From Gammaproteobacteria bacterium (GTDB taxonomy: Bacteria > Pseudomonadota > Gammaproteobacteria > UBA6429 > Thiohalophilaceae), in assembly GCA_016194635.1 (NCBI GenBank), contig JACQBC010000030.1, positions 264,471 through 328,470 of the forward strand: a DNA stretch of 64,000 nt, given 5' to 3'. The stretch's first letter is position 1; the number at the start of each line of letters is the position of its first letter. The position numbers were made by a program, and so were the translations under genes. Under the pieces are notes generated by a model. It searched no databases. It had not been told where the DNA came from and worked only from the letters and a program-made list of their open reading frames with translations. Below are positions 36,733 to 45,590 of the stretch, one piece after another.

Positions 36733-38027
36733 GTAATTACCTTCGGTTCTAATTTCCACACGGGCGCGATGACAAACCGTAAGCAGGCATGGGCGTCGCG
36801 TAACGCTTGTTCGGCTTGGGCGGGGGTGGGCGCCCGCGCAAAAATAAAGCCTAAATAACTCGCCCCTTCGGGTAAGGGTACTAACTCGTGGCCCTCACGG
36901 ATTTGGATGTCAATGTCTTCAATATACGGCACCCGTTGCGCGGCGAGAATACCTTCGATGCGTTTGAGCATGCCGGCTTGGGGTATGGGGATCATTAACA
37001 CCCCGGCCGCGCCGGTCTCAGATTGCACGCTAAGGGTTTTACCCATGGCGTGAGAGATAACTAACTCTTCCAAACTATACCCTGTACCAAAGCGCAGTAA
37101 CTTACCGCACAGACCGCCGATGGTACGCGCTGCGACTTCTAACACAAACACTCCGCCGTGATGGATTCTACACTCGGCGTGGATCGGCCCTTCGCTCAAC
37201 CCGTAAGCGCCGCAAGCCTGCGTTACCACTGAAATCAATGCGTGTTGCACCTCTTCGGGCAGTCGGCTGGGTGTAATATAATAGGTTTCCTCAAAGTAAG
37301 GACCATCAAGCGGATCAGGTTTATCAAATACCGCTAAAACCGTTAACTCCCCTTGCCGCAACATACCTTCCAGCGTCACCTCTTGGCCGGGGACAAACTG
37401 TTCGATCACTAAACGTTGCCGGGCACTAGGTTCCAGCTCCGGCACGGTGTGTAATAAACGGCTGATCCGTTCCATAGCGGCGGTTAGTTGCGGCAGATCA
37501 TTCGCCCGAATCACACCGCGACTGGCCGATAAGGCAACCGGTTTCACCACCACAGGATAGAGCACGCTTGCAACTTGAGGCAACAGGGGTTGATCGAGTT
37601 CGATGATCCAATGTTGCGGTTTAGGCACGTTCGAGTGCGCCAAGGCCTCGCGCGCTAAATCCTTACGCCGTGCGGTTAACACCGCACTGGGGCGATTGTG
37701 CGGTAACCCTAACTGGGAGGCGATCCGCGCCGCGATCTCGGTTGTGCCATCGTCGGTCCCGATAACGGCGGCAAACGGGGCCCGTGCGGACTCCTCTAAG
37801 ATGATCTGCAAGGCCGCAGGCAGATCATTAAAATCCACGTGCAGACCTTCAGCGTAAATAGAAATGATGGAATGTTTACCTTCGGAGGCAATCACGGCGC
37901 GTGCTCCTAAGCGCTGGGCAGCGTGTTGATAGGCGAAGGTGCGATAACTGCCGTGCGGTGCGATGATCAGCACCCGCGGCGGGAGTGCCGGGACACCCTC
38001 CACGGCCGCCGCGGTTGAGACTCTCAT
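36729..38027 (-). CDS. ATP-grasp enzyme paired with AmrS
   Basis: 432 residues from ATG 38025-38027 (MRVSTAAAVEG). The longer frame upstream only translates the glycine/cysteine tail coding region of the next gene. ATP-grasp landmarks are YPVVVKPVALSASRGVIR, VIEQFVPGQEVTLEG and FVLEVAARTIGGLCGKLL with the metal-binding acidic residues, giving a carboxylate-amine or carboxylate-thiol ligase reaction with ATP. The fold resembles carnosine-synthase/BL00235-type ligases. The substrate is unknown. The ATGA overlap with amrS suggests the two act on one product. Confidence 0.88.
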   Translation of the reverse strand: MRVSTAAAVEGVPALPPRVLIIAPHGSYRTFAYQHAAQRLGARAVIASEGKHSIISIYAEGLHVDFNDLPAALQIILEESARAPFAAVIGTDDGTTEIAARIASQLGLPHNRPSAVLTARRKDLAREALAHSNVPKPQHWIIELDQPLLPQVASVLYPVVVKPVALSASRGVIRANDLPQLTAAMERISRLLHTVPELEPSARQRLVIEQFVPGQEVTLEGMLRQGELTVLAVFDKPDPLDGPYFEETYYITPSRLPEEVQHALISVVTQACGAYGLSEGPIHAECRIHHGGVFVLEVAARTIGGLCGKLLRFGTGYSLEELVISHAMGKTLSVQSETGAAGVLMIPIPQAGMLKRIEGILAAQRVPYIEDIDIQIREGHELVPLPEGASYLGFIFARAPTPAQAEQALRDAHACLRFVIAPVWKLEPKVIT

Positions 38028-38047
38028 GCTGTGTTTAGCGTCGGGTT

Positions 38048-38434
38048 TTAACCACAACCGCCGCCACCACCACCACCACAACCACCGCAGGTACCCGTGC
38101 CGCCAACGGTCTTAAAGACATTGTTGAACACAAAACTCTTGTTCCAGCCGTTTTCAACGAAGTCAATGTCACAGCCCTGCAGGAAATTCAGCGCCACGGC
38201 ATCAACCATGATCTTATATCCATCGCCTTCAAGGGTTTTGTCGTAGGGACCGACATTTTCGGCATAGGTCATACCATAGGTCATGCCCCCGCAACCTCCG
38301 CCGCTGACATAGATCCGAATCCCCTCCACATTTTCTTCAATACTGCCGAGCAATGCCTTGAGTTGCTCCGCTGCGGCCGGGCTGACTTGCATTTCATGGG
38401 GCGCAATTTGACTGGAAAAACTTACCTGACTCAT
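38048..38434 (-). CDS. A-type Fe-S carrier (HesB/IscA/ErpA family) with Gly-Cys tail
   Basis: 128 residues. The HesB/IscA domain has the first ligand in YVSGGGCGGMTYGMTYA and the last pair in GTCGGCGG. It should accept and transfer iron-sulfur clusters. The end is unusual: after TCGGCGG a run of glycines ends in CG, which adds another cysteine. It may strengthen metal binding or be a low-complexity expansion. Divergent from yggX, itself an iron-trafficking gene. Confidence 0.9.
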   Translation of the reverse strand: MSQVSFSSQIAPHEMQVSPAAAEQLKALLGSIEENVEGIRIYVSGGGCGGMTYGMTYAENVGPYDKTLEGDGYKIMVDAVALNFLQGCDIDFVENGWNKSFVFNNVFKTVGGTGTCGGCGGGGGGGCG

Positions 38435-38566
38435 GACAACTACCTCTCTCTTTGGTCATACTATACGGACAGTGGTTGGGCACCGATAATAGGCCCTCCA
38501 ATTGCTATAGTAGCAAACCACCCAAGCGCTAACAGCTTCTATTCCGATATAGATAAAGGTTCACAT

Positions 38567-38851
38567 ATGAGTCGCATGGTTTTTTGCAAGGTTTTAAAAC
38601 GTGAGGCGGAAGGTCTTGATACCCCGCCTTATCCCGGTGAGCTGGGAACCCGGATCTTTGAGAATGTCTCCAAGGCTGGCTGGCAAGAGTGGTTAAAACG
38701 TCTCACCACGATTATTAATGAGAATCAGCTTAATACCGCCGACCCAAGCAATCTTGACGTGATCGAGCAACACCTCAAGGGCTTTATTTTTGGTGAAGGC
38801 AATTTAGGCCAACTTCCCCCCGGATTTAGCCCGGCCGGTAGTAAGAAGTAA
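38567..38851 (+). CDS. yggX: Fe(2+)-trafficking protein YggX
   Basis: 94 residues from ATG 38567 with AAAGG upstream. Small cytosolic protein that protects iron-sulfur clusters from oxidative damage. Family landmarks: RMVFCKVLKREAEGLDTPPY with the conserved Cys7, YPGELGTRIFENVSKAGW and EWLKRLTTIINENQL. Divergent from the A-type Fe-S carrier, so the pair may share a regulated promoter in 38435-38566. Confidence 0.96.
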   Translation: MSRMVFCKVLKREAEGLDTPPYPGELGTRIFENVSKAGWQEWLKRLTTIINENQLNTADPSNLDVIEQHLKGFIFGEGNLGQLPPGFSPAGSKK

Positions 38852-38862
38852 TCTAACCCTCG

Positions 38863-39414
38863 ATGAAATTCTGCAGTGAATGTGGTCAGCCGGTGATACT
38901 TCGCACCCCGGCGGGCGATAACCTCCCCCGTTATGTTTGTGAAGCCTGCCAAGTAGTCCACTACCAAAACCCCAAGATCGTGGCGGGGTGTATACCCATT
39001 CTCGGTAACCAGGTGTTGTTGTGTCGGCGCGCGATTGAACCGCGCCACGGCCTGTGGACCTTACCCGCCGGGTTTATGGAAAACGCCGAAACCCTAGAAC
39101 AAGCCGCCAGCCGGGAAGCCAGCGAAGAAGCCAATGCCAAGGTAAGCCTGGATAGCCTCTATACCGTCATTAGCCTGCCCCAGGCCAATCAGGTCTATGT
39201 TATGTACCGGGCAACCTTATTGGACCCTCAGGTCGCGCCAGGTAGCGAGAGCCTGGAGGTAAGGATGTTCCGGGAAGATGAGATCCCCTGGCAACAACTG
39301 GCGTTTAAAACCATTGCCTATACCCTGGATTTTTTCTTTAAAGATCGCCATAACGGGCACTACGGACTGCACACCCTGGCCTTGCTACGCGATTCTCCCG
39401 AGCCGTCACGGTAA
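38863..39414 (+). CDS. Nudix hydrolase with N-terminal zinc ribbon
   Basis: 183 residues. The zinc ribbon uses Cys4/Cys7 and Cys26/Cys29. The Nudix box begins at Gly70 (GFMENAETLEQAASREASEE, ending near residue 92). Zinc-ribbon Nudix proteins are often NADH or dinucleotide pyrophosphatases. It follows yggX by 11 bases. Its last nine bases overlap the end of the convergent lipoprotein gene. Confidence 0.92.
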   Translation: MKFCSECGQPVILRTPAGDNLPRYVCEACQVVHYQNPKIVAGCIPILGNQVLLCRRAIEPRHGLWTLPAGFMENAETLEQAASREASEEANAKVSLDSLYTVISLPQANQVYVMYRATLLDPQVAPGSESLEVRMFREDEIPWQQLAFKTIAYTLDFFFKDRHNGHYGLHTLALLRDSPEPSR

Positions 39415-39876
39415 GGGTATTTCGGACCCCACGTCTTGCCACTGGGCACGGCGGATCAACCAGCGACCGTTTAACTTCACCCACTGGGTTTTAACCGATA
39501 ACCAACGCAGCCGGTCCGGCACGACCCCTTCCCCACCCGTTAATAGCAACTTGAAATCACCGCTGATCTGCTCGGCCGTGACGGTGATCTCAACCTCCGA
39601 AAGGGTAATAGTGATCACTGGATTTTGCCAAAAATAGGCGGTCATTAACCCCTGCATTTGGGATTTGGCCAGGTACTGATTGCCGGTAAAATCCTCGGTT
39701 AAAAACCCCAGCAGGGCCGCTGAATCCTTCTTTTTTGCCAGCTGTTGTATGGCCTCCAGGCGCTGACGAATTCGGTGGCTGTCATCCTCTAGCGCTGGAC
39801 TGCAGCCGACTAAAACCAGGTAGCAGAGGCTTAGCCCTAGAATAATCCCTGTGAAACTGACTATTTTTGCTGGCAT
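39406..39876 (-). CDS. Lipoprotein with NTF2/SnoaL-like fold
   Basis: 156 residues from ATG 39874-39876 (MPAKIVSFTG). A lipobox LVGC (signal IILGLSLCYLVLVGC) predicts a lipid-anchored periplasmic protein. The body (QQLAKKKDSAALLGFLTEDF, then WLSVKTQWVKLNGRWLIRRAQW) resembles the SnoaL/NTF2-like cone. No catalytic residues can be assigned. A longer start at 39897 is possible. The gene end overlaps the Nudix gene on the other strand. Confidence 0.8.
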   Translation of the reverse strand: MPAKIVSFTGIILGLSLCYLVLVGCSPALEDDSHRIRQRLEAIQQLAKKKDSAALLGFLTEDFTGNQYLAKSQMQGLMTAYFWQNPVITITLSEVEITVTAEQISGDFKLLLTGGEGVVPDRLRWLSVKTQWVKLNGRWLIRRAQWQDVGSEIPLP

Positions 39877-40022
39877 ATGGCCTTTTTGATCCGACACGGA
39901 GTGTCAGTAAGTGCCCCGGCATGGCGATTTGTGACGTGTATCGCCCATCCACATGGCATTCCTACATAAACTTATCCCGAAGACAGATACTATAACCCAG
40001 TAACCCCAGAGGTAGATTTTCT

Positions 40023-41594
40023 ATGCCAGCCTTATTCGATAGTATTTCACTGCAAAACCAAAGTGAAAAACTCCAGGCCCTTAACGAACACCGCCCCAAA
40101 CTTTACCGTGGGCTGGTGTTCACCGCACTCGCTGTGGGTTATCTGGGCATCGGCCTACTGCCGCTGACCACGCTGATTACATTTTTTAGTCTGGTTAACC
40201 AAATCAGCGCCGCCAAAACAGTCTCGGCCTGGCTGGCTTTGTTCATACCTCTAGGGATACTCGGTCTCAGTGGTTTTATGAGTTTCATCATGTTACGTCT
40301 GCATGTCAGTTCCCCCAGCGGCCTGGGGATCAAACCGGATAAGGCTCCAAAATTATACGAGTTACTCGCCGAGTTACGTAGCACCATCAAGCACCCCAAG
40401 CTCCACCGTGTGGTTATCCATGATCAATACAGTTTGGAATTTATTCCTGTACCCAGGTTCGGGTTGCCGCTGGTGACAACCAACGTGTTACACATCGGCC
40501 TACCGATGATGCAGACCCTCACCAGCGGGCAATTCAAGGGAATGTTGGCGCGTAAACTCGGCCAATATTCCATGCAGCACAACTGGTTATCCCACGCCGT
40601 CTACCGGTTCCGCCAATATGCCGGCCTGTACCAGCAAGCGTATACCAAACAAAGCCAAAACCAATGGTTTTATCTGCCCTTCAAATGGTTCTTTAACGTC
40701 TATGTCCCCTGGTTAAATGCCATGACGGTACATACCGCGCGGCTGGATGAATTAGAAGCGGATACCTACGCATTGCAGGTGATGAGTAACGATGAATTCG
40801 CCGATAGTCTAATCCGCTATCATGTGACGGAAAGTTTTCTGCGCGAGAAATTTTGGCCAAAAATTCACGAGCTGTTACAAAAGAACTCTCAGCAATCCCA
40901 ACTTAGCCCGCATACCAGCATGTTCAAGGTGGTGAATAAAGGATTGACCGATACCGAGGTCGCCCGATCCTTGGAACAACTTATTAAACAAGACCCCGAC
41001 TGGGACAGTGTCGTACCAGGTTTACACGCACGTCTGGATCATATCGGCTATCGTAATCTTAGCCTGCCACCCCCGGTACTCGAATCCGCCGCGCAGAAAC
41101 TCTTGGGCGCATCCTTAAGCGTTATCACTAAATTAATGGATAACCAGTGGTTATCCAAACAAGGCATTGTCGCGAAAAAACCCGCGGCTAAATCGTCGCG
41201 CAGTACGGAAGCCGAACCCGGCGATGACGAAAAAATTTATCAATCCCTGCTTGCCAAAGCCAACCAAGACAGCCTCAGTGACGATGATTTGTGGCGGCTG
41301 GGGGTCTTAACCGAAAAACTGCACGGTAAAACGGCTGCCGTCGGCATCTATCAACAACTACTCAAGCGTAATAGCCACCATGCGAAGACCTGGATGGCGA
41401 TTGGGCGAATTTTATTGAGTCAGCAGGATGACACCGGGATAAAAGCCCTGGAACGGGCCATGGAACTCGATACCAGCGTCACCGCCCAAACCAGCTGGAT
41501 GCTGGCCAAATACTACAAATCAAAAGGCAACGATACTATGGCAAAACGCTATATCGAAAAAGCCGGACGGGCCTCTTCGACAGCGGCCGCATAA
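40023..41594 (+). CDS. M48-like membrane protein with lost HExxH, plus TPR
   Basis: 523 residues. Two membrane helices (about 30-60 and 68-93) are followed by an M48-type peptidase fold. The canonical HExxH is replaced by RKLGQ (residues 177-181 in FKGMLARKLGQYSMQHNWL), although the third-ligand region LDELEADTYA is retained. So it is most likely a pseudo-protease. The C-terminal 130 residues contain TPR-like helices (KTAAVGIYQQLLKRNSHHAK). It may bind proteins in the membrane instead of cutting them. GAGGT sits nine bases before the start. Confidence 0.85.
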   Translation: MPALFDSISLQNQSEKLQALNEHRPKLYRGLVFTALAVGYLGIGLLPLTTLITFFSLVNQISAAKTVSAWLALFIPLGILGLSGFMSFIMLRLHVSSPSGLGIKPDKAPKLYELLAELRSTIKHPKLHRVVIHDQYSLEFIPVPRFGLPLVTTNVLHIGLPMMQTLTSGQFKGMLARKLGQYSMQHNWLSHAVYRFRQYAGLYQQAYTKQSQNQWFYLPFKWFFNVYVPWLNAMTVHTARLDELEADTYALQVMSNDEFADSLIRYHVTESFLREKFWPKIHELLQKNSQQSQLSPHTSMFKVVNKGLTDTEVARSLEQLIKQDPDWDSVVPGLHARLDHIGYRNLSLPPPVLESAAQKLLGASLSVITKLMDNQWLSKQGIVAKKPAAKSSRSTEAEPGDDEKIYQSLLAKANQDSLSDDDLWRLGVLTEKLHGKTAAVGIYQQLLKRNSHHAKTWMAIGRILLSQQDDTGIKALERAMELDTSVTAQTSWMLAKYYKSKGNDTMAKRYIEKAGRASSTAAA

Positions 41595-41617
41595 ACTCTC
41601 TTTGAGGGTTTATTTTC
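41591..41617. terminator. Bidirectional terminator with both stop codons inside
   Basis: Stem ATAAACTCTC / GAGGGTTTAT (41591-41600 with 41604-41613, one G-U pair), TTT loop, followed by TTTC on the plus strand. The stop codon of the pseudo-M48 gene (41592-41594) and that of the converging cfa (41610-41612) both lie inside the stem, so one hairpin ends both genes. Confidence 0.75.
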
Positions 41618-42899
41618 GCGGATACAAATGGGCTCGCGACCAGGGTAGATCGTTATTGTCGGCCCGGGTGAATACCACCTGAAACAGTTGCAATTCGCTG
41701 GTGGTAAAACCTGCGATCGATCCCGCCAAATATAAACGCCAGGCACGAACAAAATTCTCGTCAAACATCTCGCGTACCTGCGGTTCGTGGGCATTGAAAC
41801 GATCCAACCAGTGTTGCAAGGTCTTGGCATAATGCAGACGTAAGTTTTCAACGTCTATCACTGAAAATCCAAAGGGTTCAAAAATATCCATCATTTGCTT
41901 GAGCGACGGGGGTCGTGCGCCGGGGAAAATACGTTTTTCGATCCAGGCGTTCATGAAACCAGGATGGTTACGCCCGATGGAGTGGATTAATCCCCGCCCA
42001 TGGGGTTTCAAACAACGATCGATCACCGCCCCCAGCGTGGGGTAGTGCTGCGGGCCAACATGTTCCAGCATACCGACCGAGACAAAAACATCATACTGTC
42101 CAGTCATAGTGCGGTAATCGTCTTCAATATACTCTACCTGGTTTTCCAAGCCCAGGTATTTGGCCTGTTGCCGCGCAAAGGCGACCTGTTCAGAAGAAAT
42201 ATTGTAGGCACGCACCTGCACCCCGTAGTGCTGCGCCATGAACCGCGCCAAACCACCCCAGCCGCATCCCGCCTCCACCACCGTGTCTCCGGCTTTAAGC
42301 TGTAATTTACGGCAGACGTGATGCAATTTGGCTACCTGGGCTTGCTCTAAACTCATCAGGGGATCGGGAAAATAAGCACAGGTGTATTGCTTAACTTCCT
42401 TGTCCAACCACAAGGAATAAAACGCATTACTTAGATTATAGTGATGGTGAATATTTTGCCGGGCGCCGGTGAGGGAATTATAACGCGGTCGATGCCGTAA
42501 CCAGAATAACACTTGATAAAGGAGCTGATTGCGACTGGTCTTACGTAAGGCACGGTACACGACCTCCAAAAAATGTACTAAATCACCCTCGACCTGCACC
42601 CGCCCGGTTGAGAACAATTCCCCAAAATAAAACTCGGGATCGTAAAGCAAACACCACAGGGCATTGCGATCCATCACCCGCAGGGTCGCCCTAGGATGTT
42701 CGGTTAAAGTAATACCAGAGTTGTCCCATAGGAGTAAGCGAATCGGGGGAGAACCCACCCCTTGGAGCATTTTTGTGGCCATCCAGCGGTCAATCGCAAT
42801 GACCTCGCCGGAGCTAAACGATTTTAAATAAGCCGGAGCAACAGCCTGCCTGGCCGTGGATTGACGGCGGGTTAAATCCGGTGTCTCGGACACCCCCAT
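41610..42899 (-). CDS. cfa: Cyclopropane-fatty-acyl-phospholipid synthase
   Basis: Transfers a methylene from SAM to double bonds of membrane phospholipids, usually in stationary phase. 429 residues. N-terminal lipid-binding part, then the methyltransferase domain with VVEAGCGWGGLARFMAQHYG and family motifs QYTCAYFPDP, YNISSEQVAFARQQA and EHVGPQHYPT. The C-terminal Arg-Trp-Tyr segment is conserved. It acts downstream of FabA/FabB chemistry. It converges with the pseudo-M48 gene. Confidence 0.95.
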   Translation of the reverse strand: MGVSETPDLTRRQSTARQAVAPAYLKSFSSGEVIAIDRWMATKMLQGVGSPPIRLLLWDNSGITLTEHPRATLRVMDRNALWCLLYDPEFYFGELFSTGRVQVEGDLVHFLEVVYRALRKTSRNQLLYQVLFWLRHRPRYNSLTGARQNIHHHYNLSNAFYSLWLDKEVKQYTCAYFPDPLMSLEQAQVAKLHHVCRKLQLKAGDTVVEAGCGWGGLARFMAQHYGVQVRAYNISSEQVAFARQQAKYLGLENQVEYIEDDYRTMTGQYDVFVSVGMLEHVGPQHYPTLGAVIDRCLKPHGRGLIHSIGRNHPGFMNAWIEKRIFPGARPPSLKQMMDIFEPFGFSVIDVENLRLHYAKTLQHWLDRFNAHEPQVREMFDENFVRAWRLYLAGSIAGFTTSELQLFQVVFTRADNNDLPWSRAHLYPRK

Positions 42900-43013
42900 G
42901 GCGCTACCTGCCTCCTTCGTCTTAGTATGGCTTTGATGCTAACCAAACCAGTAAGGAGATGCAACCCTAATTAAAGCCGCTCTAGGGTTAAGGTTGCGTT
43001 AAAAAGTGGCTAC

Positions 43014-44165
43014 TTAGAACCAGAGCGAAAGGTAGACCTGGGTTACATCGGCCTGGAACCGGAATAGCGGTTCAGTGCCCGGAGTGCCGCCAACCGTGGC
43101 ATCACGAAAATCTTTGTAATTAAAATTGATGTGATCATACGCGATATTCGCGCTACCTTTTTGGAACACCCACCAGCCGTTTTGGGCGAAATTATAGGTA
43201 AGGGTAACACCGCCGGAATTACTGTTGAAGGTACTGAGTTCTTTGTGACGGGTCATGAAGTTAAACTGATCTCTAAATGCGAACAAATCGTTGTAAAAAT
43301 CCGCTTTGGTTTGTTTGTAGAGACGATAACGCAAATCGATAATAAAACTTTTGGCGGTATGTGTATAACCCAATTCCATAGTTTGCGCATTTACTCCCCA
43401 GGAATCCTGAAAGAGTTTTATATTGCCGTGCAGAGCCGCTCGATATTGTAAATAATAACTCCCGTGTAACGACACGGTATTACTGGTTCGGGTGCCGGGA
43501 AATTTTTCAAAATCCTTACTACGGGACGTACAAGCACTGTCGGTGCAATAAGAATAAACGCGATACGGACTCTGCAAATAACCTTCGTCGGTGATGGTTT
43601 CCCAACCCAACCCGACGATCATATTCTTTGACACAATCTGGGAAAGTCCAATGCGGTAATTTTGTCGGCGAATATCGCCTCCCCTGCTACTATCCTCGGT
43701 TGAGGTGACCGTGTCTGCTGCTTTCGAATAACCCATAGTCAAGGTCGATAGATCACCAAAGAAATCCTGACTTAAATTAACTTGGTAGGTCTTGCCCTTA
43801 TAATCCTTTTCGCTGGTTTTTGTTATCCCCAATCCCATTAAAGTTTTACCATGGACATAATCAAGCCCTCCGGTTTGCTCAGTGCGTTGCTCAGTATAGC
43901 GACTCGCGCCCAGTCGATAACGCACATCGATAGAAGCGCTGCTGACATGGTCAACGTAATGGTTAAAATAGGCTGAAGTATTGGTGGAAGTTTGTTTTCG
44001 TACAAGTAATGAGGGGCCAGTGACCGTTACTGCATCGCCGCTGTACTCATGATACATTAAATCCGCGCGATCCTCCGGCAATACAGTACCTATCGCTTGA
44101 TGTATCGTGCCAATAAAGCATACCGCGCCAATCCAGCGGCATATCCTTGGATTATACTGCCACAT
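43014..44165 (-). CDS. DUF3570 outer-membrane barrel protein
   Basis: 383 residues from the ATG at 44163-44165, which overlaps the DUF4266 stop (TGATG). A signal-like N-terminus is followed by many alternating-residue beta strands, an ending QVYLSLWF typical of barrel proteins, and paired cysteines in YCTDSACTS. DUF3570 proteins occur next to DUF4266 and TlpA-like proteins, as here. The function of the set is not known to me. A metal or redox-linked envelope role fits the neighbours. Confidence 0.85.
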   Translation of the reverse strand: MWQYNPRICRWIGAVCFIGTIHQAIGTVLPEDRADLMYHEYSGDAVTVTGPSLLVRKQTSTNTSAYFNHYVDHVSSASIDVRYRLGASRYTEQRTEQTGGLDYVHGKTLMGLGITKTSEKDYKGKTYQVNLSQDFFGDLSTLTMGYSKAADTVTSTEDSSRGGDIRRQNYRIGLSQIVSKNMIVGLGWETITDEGYLQSPYRVYSYCTDSACTSRSKDFEKFPGTRTSNTVSLHGSYYLQYRAALHGNIKLFQDSWGVNAQTMELGYTHTAKSFIIDLRYRLYKQTKADFYNDLFAFRDQFNFMTRHKELSTFNSNSGGVTLTYNFAQNGWWVFQKGSANIAYDHINFNYKDFRDATVGGTPGTEPLFRFQADVTQVYLSLWF

Positions 44166-44386
44166 CAATTACATCCACAGCCGCCGCCCGATATACTATC
44201 ACCGCCACGTGAAGCCTGCCGGACTTCATACACATGACGTCGATGCGATACAGAAATCCAATCGCGATCTGGGTTCATAATCGGATCGGCCAAATTAGCC
44301 CGTTCATAGGGCTTAAGCCAAGGTTCAACACTACATCCTGCCAATAAAATACAAACCACACTTGCAGTTACAAGTAATCTGAACAC
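44165..44386 (-). CDS. DUF4266 small lipoprotein with Gly-Cys tail
   Basis: 73 residues from GTG 44384-44386 with AAGGAG six bases before. The lipobox is LLAGC. The DUF4266 core (SVEPWLKPYERANLADPIM, then RRHVYEVRQASRGG) is followed by a C-terminal SISGGGCGCN with two cysteines, which could bind metal or a cofactor. The preceding TlpA stop and this ribosome binding site overlap, and its stop overlaps the DUF3570 start, so the three are tightly coupled. Confidence 0.87.
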   Translation of the reverse strand: MFRLLVTASVVCILLAGCSVEPWLKPYERANLADPIMNPDRDWISVSHRRHVYEVRQASRGGDSISGGGCGCN

Positions 44387-44389
44387 AAA

Positions 44390-44887
44390 TTACTCCTTCA
44401 CCAATTCTTTAATTTGTTTTTTATAGGTTTCCTCATAGCCGGGTTTGTAACCCTCATGGACATAACGGATCATACCGCTGCGATCCACAATTACAGTGGT
44501 GGGCATCGCATTTATATTATATAACTTACTAAGTTGATTCTGCATATCATACAAAATCGGAAAGCTCACCGGCACATCGCGTAGATAACCCTTGGCCTTG
44601 TTACTATCCTGTTCTACATTTACCCCTAAAATCACAAACCCAAGCTTGTTATATTTTTTGTAAATATCATTCAACAGCGGCATTTCCTGGCGACACGGCC
44701 CGCACCACGAGGCCCAATAATTTATCAGGACCACTTGGCCACGCAGTTCCTTGAGGCGAATATTTTTACCGTCTATATTGGGTAATGCAAAATCCGGAGC
44801 TGGCTGTCCAGCGGGAGCCGCTTGAACATTCCAGGTTAAAATCCCTAACATAACCAACAACACAGGGACGCTAATCGGTAGTTTCAT
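44390..44887 (-). CDS. TlpA-type periplasmic thioredoxin
   Basis: 165 residues from ATG 44885-44887 (MKLPISVPVLLVMLG). Signal peptide cleaved near VQAAPAG. The redox site is WASWCGPCRQEMPLL, with the cis-proline region NAMPTTVIVDRSG. Likely keeps cysteines of partner exported proteins reduced, for instance the CGC tail of the downstream DUF4266 lipoprotein or heme-binding CxxCH sites in the neighbouring cytochrome-like proteins. Confidence 0.92.
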   Translation of the reverse strand: MKLPISVPVLLVMLGILTWNVQAAPAGQPAPDFALPNIDGKNIRLKELRGQVVLINYWASWCGPCRQEMPLLNDIYKKYNKLGFVILGVNVEQDSNKAKGYLRDVPVSFPILYDMQNQLSKLYNINAMPTTVIVDRSGMIRYVHEGYKPGYEETYKKQIKELVKE

Positions 44888-44909
44888 GCTCAAATACCTC
44901 GTGTACACA

Positions 44910-45590
44910 CTAAAAGAAATACGTTGCCCCCAGCGAAATCTCGATCGTATTTGCCTTCTTTTGCTTGCCTGTCACATCAATACTGTAAACATAATCGCGC
45001 ACATTGGCATGTAGTGCCAACCAATCTTTCAAAACGACCCGGTATCCTGACCCATACATCGCTGTAAAACGAGTTTCACCCGCCACTTTGGTGCTGCCAA
45101 TACCAGCGACAACATACAGCGCGGTATTAAACGTGGTATTCCGCCCAATATATGCCTGGCCGGGTAACAAATTATAACCCAAGGCCCCTGTATAATAGCT
45201 GTATTTGCGATCGGAAAAATTCAACGTTTTACTAAAAACTTCTTGGCTGGTTTGACCCAGCTTCGAGAATCCCAAGGTACCTTCAAAAAAGATATCTTCC
45301 GTAATATGGTACGTAAGGCGTGCACCGTATACCGGCTTTGAACCAAAGTCCTCAATACTCAGCAGCCCCGCGAACAAACCAATTTCAAAATTTTCCGTGT
45401 CGATTTGTGCTTCGGTCACTTGGCGACGTTTAATCTCAGGTTGAATAACAGGTTCCTGCTGGATCATGGATTTAAGTGATTCAGATTGCACCGGCGGCAC
45501 GGGCACAGAATCTGTACCGTTGGCGGCAAATCCAAGCATATTATACATACCACACAGTATTAGAAGAAAAATGCGAAGCCCGCTTTCCAT
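44910..45590 (-). CDS. Outer-membrane beta-barrel domain protein
   Basis: 226 residues, signal peptide ending near LGFAANG. After a linker (QIDTENFEIGLFAGLLSIEDFG) there are eight or so amphipathic strands ending TIEISLGATYFF, the terminal aromatic signature of outer-membrane proteins. Similar in type to the following barrel gene. Barrels of this kind occur in myxobacteria and marine gammaproteobacteria beside TPR and TolQ-type genes, which here lie at 57241-64000. Confidence 0.82.
   Translation of the reverse strand: MESGLRIFLLILCGMYNMLGFAANGTDSVPVPPVQSESLKSMIQQEPVIQPEIKRRQVTEAQIDTENFEIGLFAGLLSIEDFGSKPVYGARLTYHITEDIFFEGTLGFSKLGQTSQEVFSKTLNFSDRKYSYYTGALGYNLLPGQAYIGRNTTFNTALYVVAGIGSTKVAGETRFTAMYGSGYRVVLKDWLALHANVRDYVYSIDVTGKQKKANTIEISLGATYFF

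Noticed and set aside
38028..38081. N-terminal WWWWW extension of the ATP-grasp protein
   Set aside because: The tryptophan run is the same-strand, shifted-frame reading of the glycine-tail codons of the adjacent Fe-S carrier gene. The family start fits ATG 38027.
42964..42990. 7-bp stem with 13-base loop downstream of DUF3570
   Set aside because: Weak stem and no T-run on the minus strand, so I do not call it a terminator.
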